A stretch of 64,000 bases of DNA from Watersipora subatra (lineage: Eukaryota > Bryozoa > Gymnolaemata > Cheilostomatida > Watersiporidae): contig NC_088708.1 in assembly GCF_963576615.1 (NCBI RefSeq), positions 65,760,672 through 65,824,671 on the forward strand, in the 5' to 3' direction. A program made the translations under genes and the position numbers. The notes beneath the pieces were generated by a model. The model saw only the letters and a list, made by a program, of their open reading frames with translations, was not told the origin of the DNA and searched no databases. Shown one piece after another: positions 12,046-22,221 of this stretch (position 1 is the stretch's first letter; each line of letters begins with the position of its first letter).

Positions 12046-15000
12046 GTGGTAGATGTTGGCATAGAACTGGCGATTTCCAAGTCGAAATCAACAATCAAGG
12101 TATGTCTTTCTGAGGTTGTGATCTAAAGTTGATGTGACGTGATGCTGTCAAAGTATCTCTATTTCATTTAATCAGCGGTAAAAGTTCATCATGGGATTAA
12201 TTTTATCATAATTTTTGCTACATCAACAAAATATATATTTTATAAACTTATTATGCAACGCTTAACGGAGCAGAAAAGATTTTGCCATATTGTATTATTC
12301 GTTAACTTTTTTATCTTTATCAAATGTTTATTTTCAGTTTCATGCTCTACTGATCCATGATAGTCTCACTAACGCATTAGACCAGCCTGCTGACATTATT
12401 ATAGTACCAAGACATGATTCTGAGCGAAGTCATTACTCCCTAATGGTTAGTATTCTTATGCTGCACTTTTATACTAAAAGACTATGTCAAGATATTAATT
12501 TTGAGAACAATTAGTGTTGCATGGCTGTGCATAGTTATTATAATTGTTTTAAAAATTTAAAACAGCACATCTTTTATATAGCATGTAACTTGAATAAGGT
12601 AACTGTTTTGTAGACACGGAAATACTTGCTCTGCGTGTATCTATAACATGCAACTTGCATTAGCTTGCATAGCTTTATATACAAGTTGTATACGGTACTC
12701 TGTTTGCAGCTGGTAGATAGGAAACTTTGAAAAATTCATTCAATGGACTCTCTTTCTTACAAAGGACAACAGACCATTGAAAAAAGGTGAGCATGAAATT
12801 CTTCACTAGGTTTGTCGGTAAATCTTACAAAAAGCAACAGTTATTGCCTTTGCATTCTAGCATAAATGGTTTAATCCAAAAGCTCACTGTTAGCAACAAT
12901 ATTTACAGGAAGCTTGTTTCTGTTGATGAGAGGTTTGCTGATTATGCTGTGACAGATAGTGACAACATGCTGTGACGGCTATGCAACAGAAAGATTGTGT
13001 AAGCTGTGGACTGTATGTTACCAAGGTGAAGCTGTGGACTGTATGTTATCAAGGTGAGTGACACTCTCATTCGTAGAGGTCTCAAGACTTCAACAATTAT
13101 TAGTAGGAAACGTCTGGTTGGATTATTTATCTACACATTAACTATTACTAAGGAACCTAGTCCTATTCTGTCAATTTTCACTGTTAACCACAATTTTTTT
13201 TCACCAAAATTAGTGTGATTCCTTGTAGGGGGTTATGCAATAATCTTGAACTTTCTAGATATTCGGCACATTTTTGTTGTTGTAAACTTACTAAAGAATA
13301 ATTCTAAGAATCTCCATTTTTATAATGTTATTAATATTTTCAGCATGCGCAACGATATGTTGAATCGTTTGAGCTAGAAAATAGAAAAGATGGTGATATG
13401 TCTTTAAATCCTTCCACATACCGTAAAGAATTATTGGCAAGTATAAAGGTATGTGAAACAATAACTATTCCCAGCAGATTTAGCACATCTGTATATCTTG
13501 TATGTAAATAGATGTTAAGATACTTCCTCACTTATTTGGTTTAATTTTCTCAACCTGAACTAACAACTTTTTAACATTTTTGCATTGAATTTCGTTTTTA
13601 ACCAGTTGTCTTTATTTATGTTAGGAAGATGGTCGAGCATTGGCGGATATCAAGCTCTCTATTGAAGCAGGTAGGTTGAAGATGTAAGTCACATTCAGGC
13701 TAACAAGTTTTATATTTGTATCATAATAATACATAAAAATTATTTTACTGTGTTCACCAATCTAGAGCATGAGAATACTATTCTGATATCTTTAAATAGT
13801 ATAGTGTTGGTATCTATGGACATTACCTGCTTTATATATATCTAATGCATGTTCTTAACCCTTTGGCTACGGCGCGCTTACGGCCGGGAAAATACCACCG
13901 TACGGAGGCAATTACTAGGGCGATTTGAGCCTTCGGCATGACTGCATAAAAACTGCAGTAACTTACATCACTATTCTGATAGTTACATAAATTAATATGC
14001 ATAGGAAAGCTGAGAAATTTCTCTACAAGCTGATATTTTTCTATGCAGATAGCTTGCAAATGCTTTCCAGCAAAAGTCTCAATTTGTTGAAGCTATTAAT
14101 TTTTTTTATACACCATTTTCAATTGTATTTTCCTAATTGATAAAGGTAATTGGCAATGTTGTATAAATAATACATGCACGGATTCATAGGTTCTCAACAA
14201 TTTGCAAAAAAAATTGGTCGTCAAAGAGCATTGAAAGTGGAGTTATGAGCTCCGATGCATTGCGGGAGCACCACTCGAAATTCTCAGTGCGTGACCCAAA
14301 AGACCAGCGAAAAATGGAGGCCTGACAATGTCGCCTAAACTTCGCTATAACGTACATGCAAATTGGAATAGAGCTATAAATGAATATGCATTTGAAAGCT
14401 TAGAAATTTCTCAACAGGCAGCCATTTATTCCCTGTAGATCGTCCCTGCAAAGTTATTCGTCTGTGAATATTTCTATCAACATTGTGATGTGTCAATGTT
14501 GCCACCTTTCTATCATAAAACATCGATAACAAATACATTTTTGGAAGCAATAACTCTGTGAAAATGGTTTATGATAAGCATCTGCACAGTGTCATATGTT
14601 TGCAAGAGTTTGCAAAGAAACTGGTTGTCCAAGTCATCCTTTCCAAGCCAGCAAGCTTTCATCTATAGATATGAATTTACCAGGCAGTGAAACAGAATAT
14701 AACCGGTCGCATATCATGGCAAAAAGATCTTCTAACTTGAAAAATCTATTGCTAGCAGGCTGTTCAAAATTGTCAGCAAAATGCACAGTAGAAAGTAAAC
14801 TTGCTTCTATTTTTCTTTCTATTTTTAATTTTATTAAAAATCAGCGTAGATAATAAAGGATTGTGGACCAGTAAGACAACAGAGTAGGCTTTTTAAAAAT
14901 ACTTATATGCAAAACTAAATAAATAACTCGCCAAATATCTTTACCATCAACAGGCTCCGAAGCATCGCAATGTTTTTGGAGGCCATGTTTATTCGTTTCG

Positions 15001-16129
15001 TTAAATATAACATTTATAATGGCCGATGTTATAAAAAGCTTTAAATATTAAAAATACTTACCTGTTTAAAAATTCGAACTTACTCCTGCCAAGCTGTCAG
15101 CAAAATGTAATTTTTTTGTTTTAAGTCAGCTCCTCTTTGAAATCCGTAAATACTCCCGGTTTCATCGCCGGCCGTTTCACTCTCACTTTTGCAATCCAAT
15201 TCACCCTGTTGATCTTATTTTTCACTTTCATCGTCTACCCCACATTATTCCAACCTGGTATCCTTTTCTTCATTTCCAAACCAGTCGATGTCTTTCTCTA
15301 AACAAACTTTTTTAGCAGAGCTTGAACAACCGCGTGTGTTCATGATGAATAGATTTCCATAAAAGAACACATCTTTGCAAAGTGTATTGCTTGCACATGC
15401 GTATTAGGTATTATTTATAACCTCAAAACAGTATTACAAAGCCGACGGAAATTGATCAAATTACTCATTTTAATGCTGTTTTTTTAATAAATAATATATT
15501 TTAAAAAAGGTCTATCGAAGGCCGAATTATTTCGAGATCCGTACGCTGAGACAATGCTCGTATTCCGGGCTTTTATGGATTTTGGAAGCAAAGGGTTAAC
15601 TAGATCAAAACTTTGTGGAGTAGTCTGTAATGTTTTCTATTTATTTATTTGTGTAATAGCCAAGGAAGAATCCACCAGAGTTGGAGCAGTGAAGTGTTTC
15701 ACGACAACAGAAGATCATGAAGCTACCAACTGGAATGGCAAGGAGCTTACAGAAAACCCTGTGGAATTTCCTGCTGTCTCACTAGATGCTCAGCTTATGT
15801 ATTATAAAATCAAGTACCTGAAGCGCTATAAAACACACCATACTAGTTATGGTGTATTTAATGTAGTTCCAGCCGAAGATTACGAACATTGTCGACAGGA
15901 GCATATATCTGGAACATATTATGGTATTCAGATGGTAAATGAGACCATTTTATATTATCTTAAAGAGAGTAGCTCTGACTATCCGGTCATTAGTCGGCAA
16001 CTTATTAGACTGAGTCCAGCTGTACTAGAAGCTTACGAGTCATGGTGTAAGAAGTTGACTCCAAAAGATGACAATAGTAGGCCATCTCCAGCATATTATG
16101 GTATGGAAAAATCCATTACGCATAGCTAA
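12046..16129 (+). CDS. Unrecognised conserved-looking gene, 3' five exons
   Basis: Five exons join in phase: 12046-12099, 12338-12445, 13344-13448, 13625-13670 and 15660-16129 (stop TAA at 16127). They give 260 residues with no start codon visible, so the gene is partial at its 5' end. All junctions are GT-AG. The internal exons are short and uninterrupted, with a protein-like composition, which argues for a real gene. No signal peptide or membrane segment is seen in this part. Segments include FHALLIHDSLTNALDQPADI, then an acidic and basic stretch with STYRKELLASIKEDGRA, and a C-terminal part rich in tyrosine with KIKYLKRYKTHH and HISGTYYGIQMVNETILYYL. I do not recognise the family and assign no function. 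A piggyBac-like element sits in the last intron and a 67-bp satellite starts about 470 bases after the stop. Confidence 0.65.
13859..15595. mobile_element. piggyBac-like element in intron
   Basis: TTAA at 13855-13858 followed by CCCTTTGG, and CAAAGGG followed by TTAA at 15596-15599, are the ends and target site expected of piggyBac elements. The 1.7-kb interior has no recognisable transposase; the 85-residue frame at 14596-14853 resembles nothing I know. Its right end lies only 64 bases before the acceptor of the last exon of the host gene. It is probably a non-autonomous or decayed copy. Confidence 0.6.
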
Positions 16130-16594
16130 ACATATGCTTTCCTGTTATGCTTTCCAATGTACACATGTATGTGGATAACTGGCATATCTTCAATATGTTT
16201 TAAAACAAAATTTTATTGTTTGTTCACACTGGACTATTATAGTGTATTACCTTTTATTTGATGCCCTGATCCAGTAGTAACTACTGTTTTATTAACTTTT
16301 ATGTTGCATACATTTATATAGTTTAGCCATCCTGTATTTCTAGTCAGTTTGTTTGCATTAGTGGAATATGCATCAAGGCAGTGTGTACTCAGCTGTACTC
16401 AGTGTATACTTTTTCTTTACACAATTTTGCAACTTGGTGTATTCAACTTTTTCAATGGTTTTTCTATTTGGTACATATTATATTTCGTTGAGAAATGCTA
16501 TGTAAATCTAAATAGTATATAACTTTTACATACAACATACAATGATAATACCTTCTCATAACTCTAAGCTTTAGTTTGTATAATGTCATAAAAC

Positions 16595-18390
16595 TTTTAT
16601 GTAGCCAGTCTAATACTTGCTCTTCAAGTCCATGAAGTTGAAATAAGATAACTGTTTTGTAGCCAGGCTAATAATTGCTGAAAAGTTAGGTTTTAACATG
16701 TATTTAATAGAAATATAACTGTTTTGTAGCTAGGCTAATATTTGCTGAAAAGTCAGGTTCTAACATGTATTTTATAGAAATATAACTGTTTTGTAGCCAG
16801 GCTAATATTTGCTGAAAAGTTAGGTTTTAACATGTATTTAATAGAAATATAACTGTTTTGTAGCTAGGCTAATATTTGCTGAAAAGTCAGGTTCTAACAT
16901 GTATTTAATAAAAATATAACTGTTTTGTAGCTAGGCTAATATTTGCTGAGAAGTCAGGTTCCAATATGTATTTAATAGAAATATAACTGTTTTGTAGCTG
17001 GGCTAATATTTGCTGAAAAGTTAGGTTTTAACATGTATTTAATAGAAATATAACTGTTTTGTAGCTAGGCTAATATTTGCTGAAAAGTCAGGTTCTAACA
17101 TGTATTTAATAAAAATATAACTGTTTTGTAGCTAGGCTAATATTTGCTGAAAAGTCAGGTTCTAACATGTATTTAATAAAAATATAACTGTTTTGTAGCT
17201 AGGCTAATATTTGCTGAGAAGTCAGGTTCCAATATGTATTTAATAGAAATATAACTGTTTTGTAGCTGGGCTAATATTTGCTGAAAAGTCAGGTTCTAAC
17301 ATGTATTTAATAAAAATATAACTGTTTTGTAGCTAGGCTAATATTTGCTGAAAAGTCAGGTTCTAACATGTATTTAATAAAAATATAACTGTTTTGTAGC
17401 TAGGCTAATATTTGCTGAGAAGTCAGGTTCCAATATGTATTTAATAGAAATATAACTGTTTTGTAGCTGGGCTAATATTTGCTGAAAAGTCAGGTTCTAA
17501 CGTGTATTAAATAGAAATATAACTGTTTTGTAGCTAGGCTAATATTTGCTGAAAAGTTAGGTTTTAACATGTATTTAATAGAAATATAACTGTTTTGTAG
17601 CTAGGCTAATATTTGCTGAAAAGTCAGGTTCTAACATGTATTTAATAAAAATATAACTGTTTTGTAGCTAGGCTAATATTTGCTGAGAAGTCAGGTTCCA
17701 ATATATATTTAATAGAAATATAACTGTTTTGTAGCTGGGCTAATATTTGCTGAAAAGTCAGGTTCCAATATGTATTTAATAGAAATATAACTGTTTTGTA
17801 GCTGGGCTAATATTTGCTGAAAAGTCAGGTTCTAACGTGTATTAAAAAGAAATATAACTGTTTTGTAGCCAGGCTAATATTTGCTGAGAAGTCAGGTTCC
17901 AATATGTATTTAATAGAAATATAACTGTTTTGTAGCTGGGCTAATATTTGCTGAAAAGTCAGGTTCCAATATGTATTTAATAGAAATATAACTGTTTTGT
18001 AGCTGGGCTAATATTTGCTGAAAAGTCAGGTTCTAACGTGTATTAAATAGAAATATAACTGTTTTGTAGCTAGGCTAATAATTGCTGAAAAGTCAGGTTC
18101 TAACATGTATTTAATAGAAATATAACTGTTTTGTAGCTAGGCTAATATTTGCTGAAAAGTCAGGTTCCAATATGTATTTAATAGAAATATAACTGTTTTG
18201 TAGCCAGGCTAATAATTGCTGAAAAGTCAGGTTCTAACGTGTATTAAATAGAAATATAACTGTTTTGTAGCTAGGCTAATAATTGCTGAAAAGTCAGGTT
18301 CTAATTTGTATTGTAATTAGAAGAAAAAGTATAACTGTTTTATGGGCAAGCCAAAACTTGCTGTAGTCATATAAAATAACTGCTTTGCAA
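16595..18390 (+). repeat. 67-bp satellite, about 25 copies
   Basis: The unit begins ACTGTTTTGTAGCTAGGCT and contains AATATTTGCTGAAAAGT. The regular core is 16650-18312, with decayed copies at both edges. Several variants alternate: TTAGGTTTTAACATG, TCAGGTTCTAACATG, TCAGGTTCCAATATG, and one with CGTGTATTAAA. Some units carry AATAAA. The array begins about 470 bases downstream of the unrecognised gene. Confidence 0.95.
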
Positions 18391-18602
18391 TGTAGTACAT
18401 ATGTAATAGTTTGTAATAATAATAGTATCAATGTACAAGCCCTATTCAAGAGTATACTAAAAACCATTTACAACAACAGCCTCCTACAACTACGCGGTAC
18501 AACTAGCATTAGCAGTTTTGTAGTTCCGTAGAAACGACCTTGTCAACGTTCAGTTATATTGTAGGCGCCAAAATTTATTTTTGTGTACATTCCGCAACCG
18601 AT

Positions 18603-18664
18603 TTAGGAATTGCGGCTAGAAACTCACAAATCGTTATCTTTTTTATATCTGACCCTTCGCAAGG
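18603..18664 (-). repeat. Dispersed repeat, copy 2
   Basis: This is the reverse complement of the 11428-11487 repeat, with few differences. The two copies face each other across the unrecognised gene and the 67-bp satellite. Confidence 0.65.
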
Positions 18665-19017
18665 TTGATGAAAGAACTACTACAAATGCTTATGCTACAA
18701 AATCGTTTGCTCATAGGTTTTTCCTATCATTGTTTTTACATGTTGCGTTTTATTACTTAGGTCACAATGTTTCGTGCACAACGATTAGTTACAATAATAG
18801 GGAGGAATATTTTTTATTACGATATAAATCTAATAGTTGTTTTTCATAATCACAGTACCATGTTAATAAAATGTTGATTATGGGATGAAGTTAGTTGTAT
18901 TTTTTGTTTTTGTCCTTGTGTGTGGTATTTTTAAGCATCTGATTGTTGCACTCTGTCATGCTAATTTGAGCCTAGTAGCTATTAATGCTTCACAAACGTA
19001 TACCATTGATTGTATAT

Positions 19018-19204
19018 TCAGACCTGCCAACCCAAGAGTGGGGCAATGCGTGAGATTTTGTTTTGGGGCAATTGACGTATCAATGATAGTATATAAAATT
19101 GTGGAAAATGGGGCACAAATCTCACGCATTTCTCACGCATTTTCATTTTTTCTTTGGGGTGATTGCGTGAGTCTCACGCCCAATGCGTGAGAGTTGGCAG
19201 GTAT
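19018..19204. mobile_element. MITE, copy A
   Basis: The ends ACCTGCCAAC and GTTGGCAGGT form short terminal inverted repeats. The interior repeats CAATGCGTGAG and CTCACGCATT. Length is about 187 bp. The superfamily was not determined. Confidence 0.6.
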
Positions 19205-19397
19205 GTGTATATTATGAATCCCCATTATGCATGGTCGGTTCATGTAGCCTTGTTATGGGTGGACAACTGGACATGGAGAAATTAAGTTATGCATAAATAA
19301 TCCGAATGTACACACAACATCAGTCTGAAAGTTGCTTTGTCATTTCATTCTATTTTGACTATGTTCAGTTGGTGTACTTTTGCTTTGTCATGTGGTA

Positions 19398-19757
19398 ACA
19401 GACCTGCCAACCCTGGAGTGGGGAAAGGATTGAGAGACTATTTTGGGGGCAATGAAAACGTGAGAATTTGATAAGTGGAGTAACTTTTCATAGCATATAA
19501 AAACACCACAGCGAAAGATAATATAACTTCATATGGAAACTACATGTCGTGGAGGTTATTGATAGATGAGAATGCCACAAATATGTTTATACATAGTTGT
19601 TTATTAGTAGTAAGTATATTATTACTACTTGAAGATTAGGGCAAAAAAACAGGTCTGCTTGGGTAAAAGGGGCAATTGCGTGACAGGGGCGTGAGATGCG
19701 TGAGGCATGGGGCAATTGCGTGAGTCTTACGCCCAATGCGTGAGAGTTGGCAGGTAT
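19398..19757. mobile_element. MITE, copy B of the same family
   Basis: It has the same ends as copy A (ACCTGCCAAC, GTTGGCAGGT) and the same GGGGCAATTGCGTGAG-type interior. It is about 360 bp, with extra AT-rich sequence in the middle. It lies about 190 bp from copy A in the same orientation. Confidence 0.6.
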
Positions 19758-20163
19758 GTGTGGGAACTAATTTGATTATTACTGGTTCAAGTACAAGTGA
19801 AAGCGTTAAGCTATCGTAAGCATTACTGATATTTACCAGTAAAAGGTACTTTATTTCAAAAGTCCAACAATTAAAATACACAACTAACAAAATTTTAAAC
19901 AGTAATATTAATGACAAAACGTTAAAATGACCAATAAAAGCTACACCCTTACTCGAACGGTCATTCAGGTTTGCTTGCTCGGTCTATACGGCTGCGAGTT
20001 TCAACAGTCAAACAAGAGTCATGGCAGTCCTTATATATAGAGGCTCGGTAGTTGAGATAGGAAAGTAGAAGAGGATCAACTGATGATGGAGAAGGAAGCG
20101 CTATAGGTAGGGAAAAGATAGAGGCTCCAGAGGCAAAGGGAAGAGAGGGGGAGGCTCCAGGGC

Positions 20164-20892
20164 ACAGGTGTCTTTTAGCAAGATATTGCCGAGGCCAGGT
20201 CGTAGTCTACACACATAAAATACAACAAAGGTCCACGTAGTTATGAGCAAAAACAAAAGTATCCACCCAAATATCTCACCAATCCGATGAGCAGCACACA
20301 CAAAAATTAAACCAATCGACAGAGCCACCCATCATGTCAAAATATTCCAAGTTTCAAGTCATGTCTTGCACAACTCACCTTATGGTTTCTCAAAACTTGC
20401 CCCAAAGTCCCTATTAATTTGAGACTGTTCGATTGCTGTTTTAGAAATGGTCGCCGCTAGCCTAACCTAGCGTCCTGATTCAACATCTCACTAACTATCG
20501 GGGCATTGCCAAAAGAAGGAATCAAAAAGATCGGGAGCACTCAGCAATGCCCCAGTAGTTACTGAGATGTTGAATTGGGACGTTAAGCTAGGCTAGCGGC
20601 GACCATTTCTAAAACAGAAATCGGACAGTTTCAAATTAATAGGGACTTTGGGACAAGTTTTGAGAAACCATAAGGTAAAATGGGCAAGACATGACTTCAA
20701 ACTTGGAATATTTTGAAATGATGGGTGGCTCTGTCGATTGGTTTAGTTTTTGTGTGTGCTGCTCATCGGATTGGTGAGATATTTAGGCGGATACTTTTGT
20801 TTTTGCTCATAACTACGTGGACCTTTGTTGTTTTTTTGTGTGTGTGTAGCCTATGGCTCGGCTTCGGCAATATTCCGCTAAAGGACACCTGT
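20164..20892. repeat. Long inverted repeat (foldback-type), 347-bp arms
   Basis: The left arm (about 20164-20510) and right arm (about 20544-20892) are reverse complements with few differences, separated by a 33-base loop. Both arms encode the same chance peptide (MALSIGL, then VCAAHRIGEIF) on opposite strands, which shows the symmetry. Just outside the arms, a GA-rich 40-bp piece occurs as a direct repeat. The structure resembles a foldback element or a recent palindromic duplication. A transcript of it would fold into a long hairpin. Confidence 0.85.
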
Positions 20893-20935
20893 GCTCCAGG
20901 GGCAGAGGGAAAAGGGAGGGAAGCTCCCAAAGCAG

Positions 20936-21992
20936 AGGAATGCGTCTCGGCAGGCAGAGAGAGTCTCAGCAGATCTTTGAGAAAAAGATAGATAAATCGA
21001 CTGGCAGATAGAGGCCGAGTCGTTGGAGCTGTTATCTTTTATAGATGTCTCTGTTAGCCTGTGAGAAAGTGTTTGGGAGCTCAGGTTTGGCTTTTTATGT
21101 TGCAGAGAGTTAGCAATTGAGTGAACTTGTCTTAAGTACGTCATGAGAGTATAATGATAGGAAATGATGACTAACTCCAATTGTCTTGATTGATTGTGTC
21201 TGGTACATGTCTGATATTTTTTAATGGTTTTCTGGCATGTCAGCTGATGTCTTTTTCCTCATGAGCTACTTCCACAGGAGGTTTCTAAGCTGCTTGTAGA
21301 TGAGTATTTGTTGACTGTATTTATTACTGGTCCTCTGATGTATTAGGTATCATTTTCACTGTAATACTGTGTCTCCGTTGTTTAGGCGTTTCTTCATTAT
21401 GCTATCTGCTTTTGCTAATACTTTTATCTAACAGCCTCACACGCATGAAACAATTTGTTGTTTTCTTTGCTCACTGATCATGGCATAAGTTGTGCGCATT
21501 CTAAATTTTGAACACCACCTCTAAAAGGGCAAACAGGTTTTTCCATTATTTTATGAGATCATGTAATATTCACAGCCGACACATGTCTTAGCTATCCGGT
21601 GCATTCCCTTTCATCAATCGTGATACAGGAATGGAAAGAAATATATTGTAAAAAACACTGAGACCTCTCCACGGCAATCACATTAATAGAAAGTAACACT
21701 GACACCATTGAGTAGATTTGTTTGAGCAGGTTTCAGAAGATTTGAGTAGTAGCCTCTGCCAACTGATGTAGGAAAAATAAAGTTATGACAATAATGCTGC
21801 ATGGAAATAAGTTGTACCTGTAATTGTCTGCTCGTAGCATTCAGCTTTTTGCTAACAAAATACATCTTCACAATACACTCGGTAAAGTACATGTACTGAT
21901 ATGACCTGGTGAGATTCTCAGTAGTCTAACGGTTTGTGATGCAACACAGAAAAACATTTGTGAACAGCCACTCTTGTAGGTTACATATTTGA
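20936..21992. other. Intergenic, nothing recognised
   Basis: There is no exon, RNA gene or repeat I can support between the inverted repeat and the 100-bp palindrome. This may include the upstream region or a 5' UTR exon of USP30. Confidence 0.4.
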
Positions 21993-22092
21993 TGCTAAAA
22001 GTTAATTTTCAAATTCAGGAGCCATAGCGCAATTTTTATATATATATAAAAAATGCGCTATGGCTTCTGAATTTGAAAATTAACTTTTAGCA
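21993..22092. repeat. 100-bp near-perfect palindrome upstream of USP30
   Basis: Arms of about 50 bases begin TGCTAAAAGTTAATTTTC and meet at a (TA)n centre, with about two mismatches. It lies 130 bases before the first modelled USP30 exon. It may be a very small MITE or a cruciform-forming sequence. Confidence 0.85.
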
Positions 22093-22221
22093 TATATATA
22101 TATGCACCACTGACTCCCATAGTTCCCAAAGTAATACATGTACATACTCACTTTGATTCTGATTTCTTAGTATTGGCCTTGTGGCTACATATCGTGCTGT
22201 CATCGGGCTGTTCTCTTTCAG

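Larger units (their letters stand above)
18665..20163. other. Intergenic, two MITEs, no gene
   Basis: Apart from the two MITE copies listed separately (19018-19204 and 19398-19757) there is no recognisable exon. Open frames across the MITEs and beside them look like chance. A direct GA-rich repeat about 40 bp long lies at about 20121-20163 and recurs near 20893-20935. Confidence 0.45.

Noticed and set aside
12787-12975. Possible exon in the unrecognised gene
   Set aside because: The exons on either side (12445 and 13344) join in phase without it, and it lacks matching splice sites.
15554-15659. N-terminal extension of the 15660-16129 exon
   Set aside because: This part lies inside the piggyBac-like element and the intron polypyrimidine tract; the TAATAG acceptor at 15658-15659 restores phase with the exon at 13625-13670.
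20101-20991. Two similar membrane-protein-like frames on opposite strands
   Set aside because: They are the two arms of the 20164-20892 inverted repeat translated in mirror image, with no start context, splice sites or family match.
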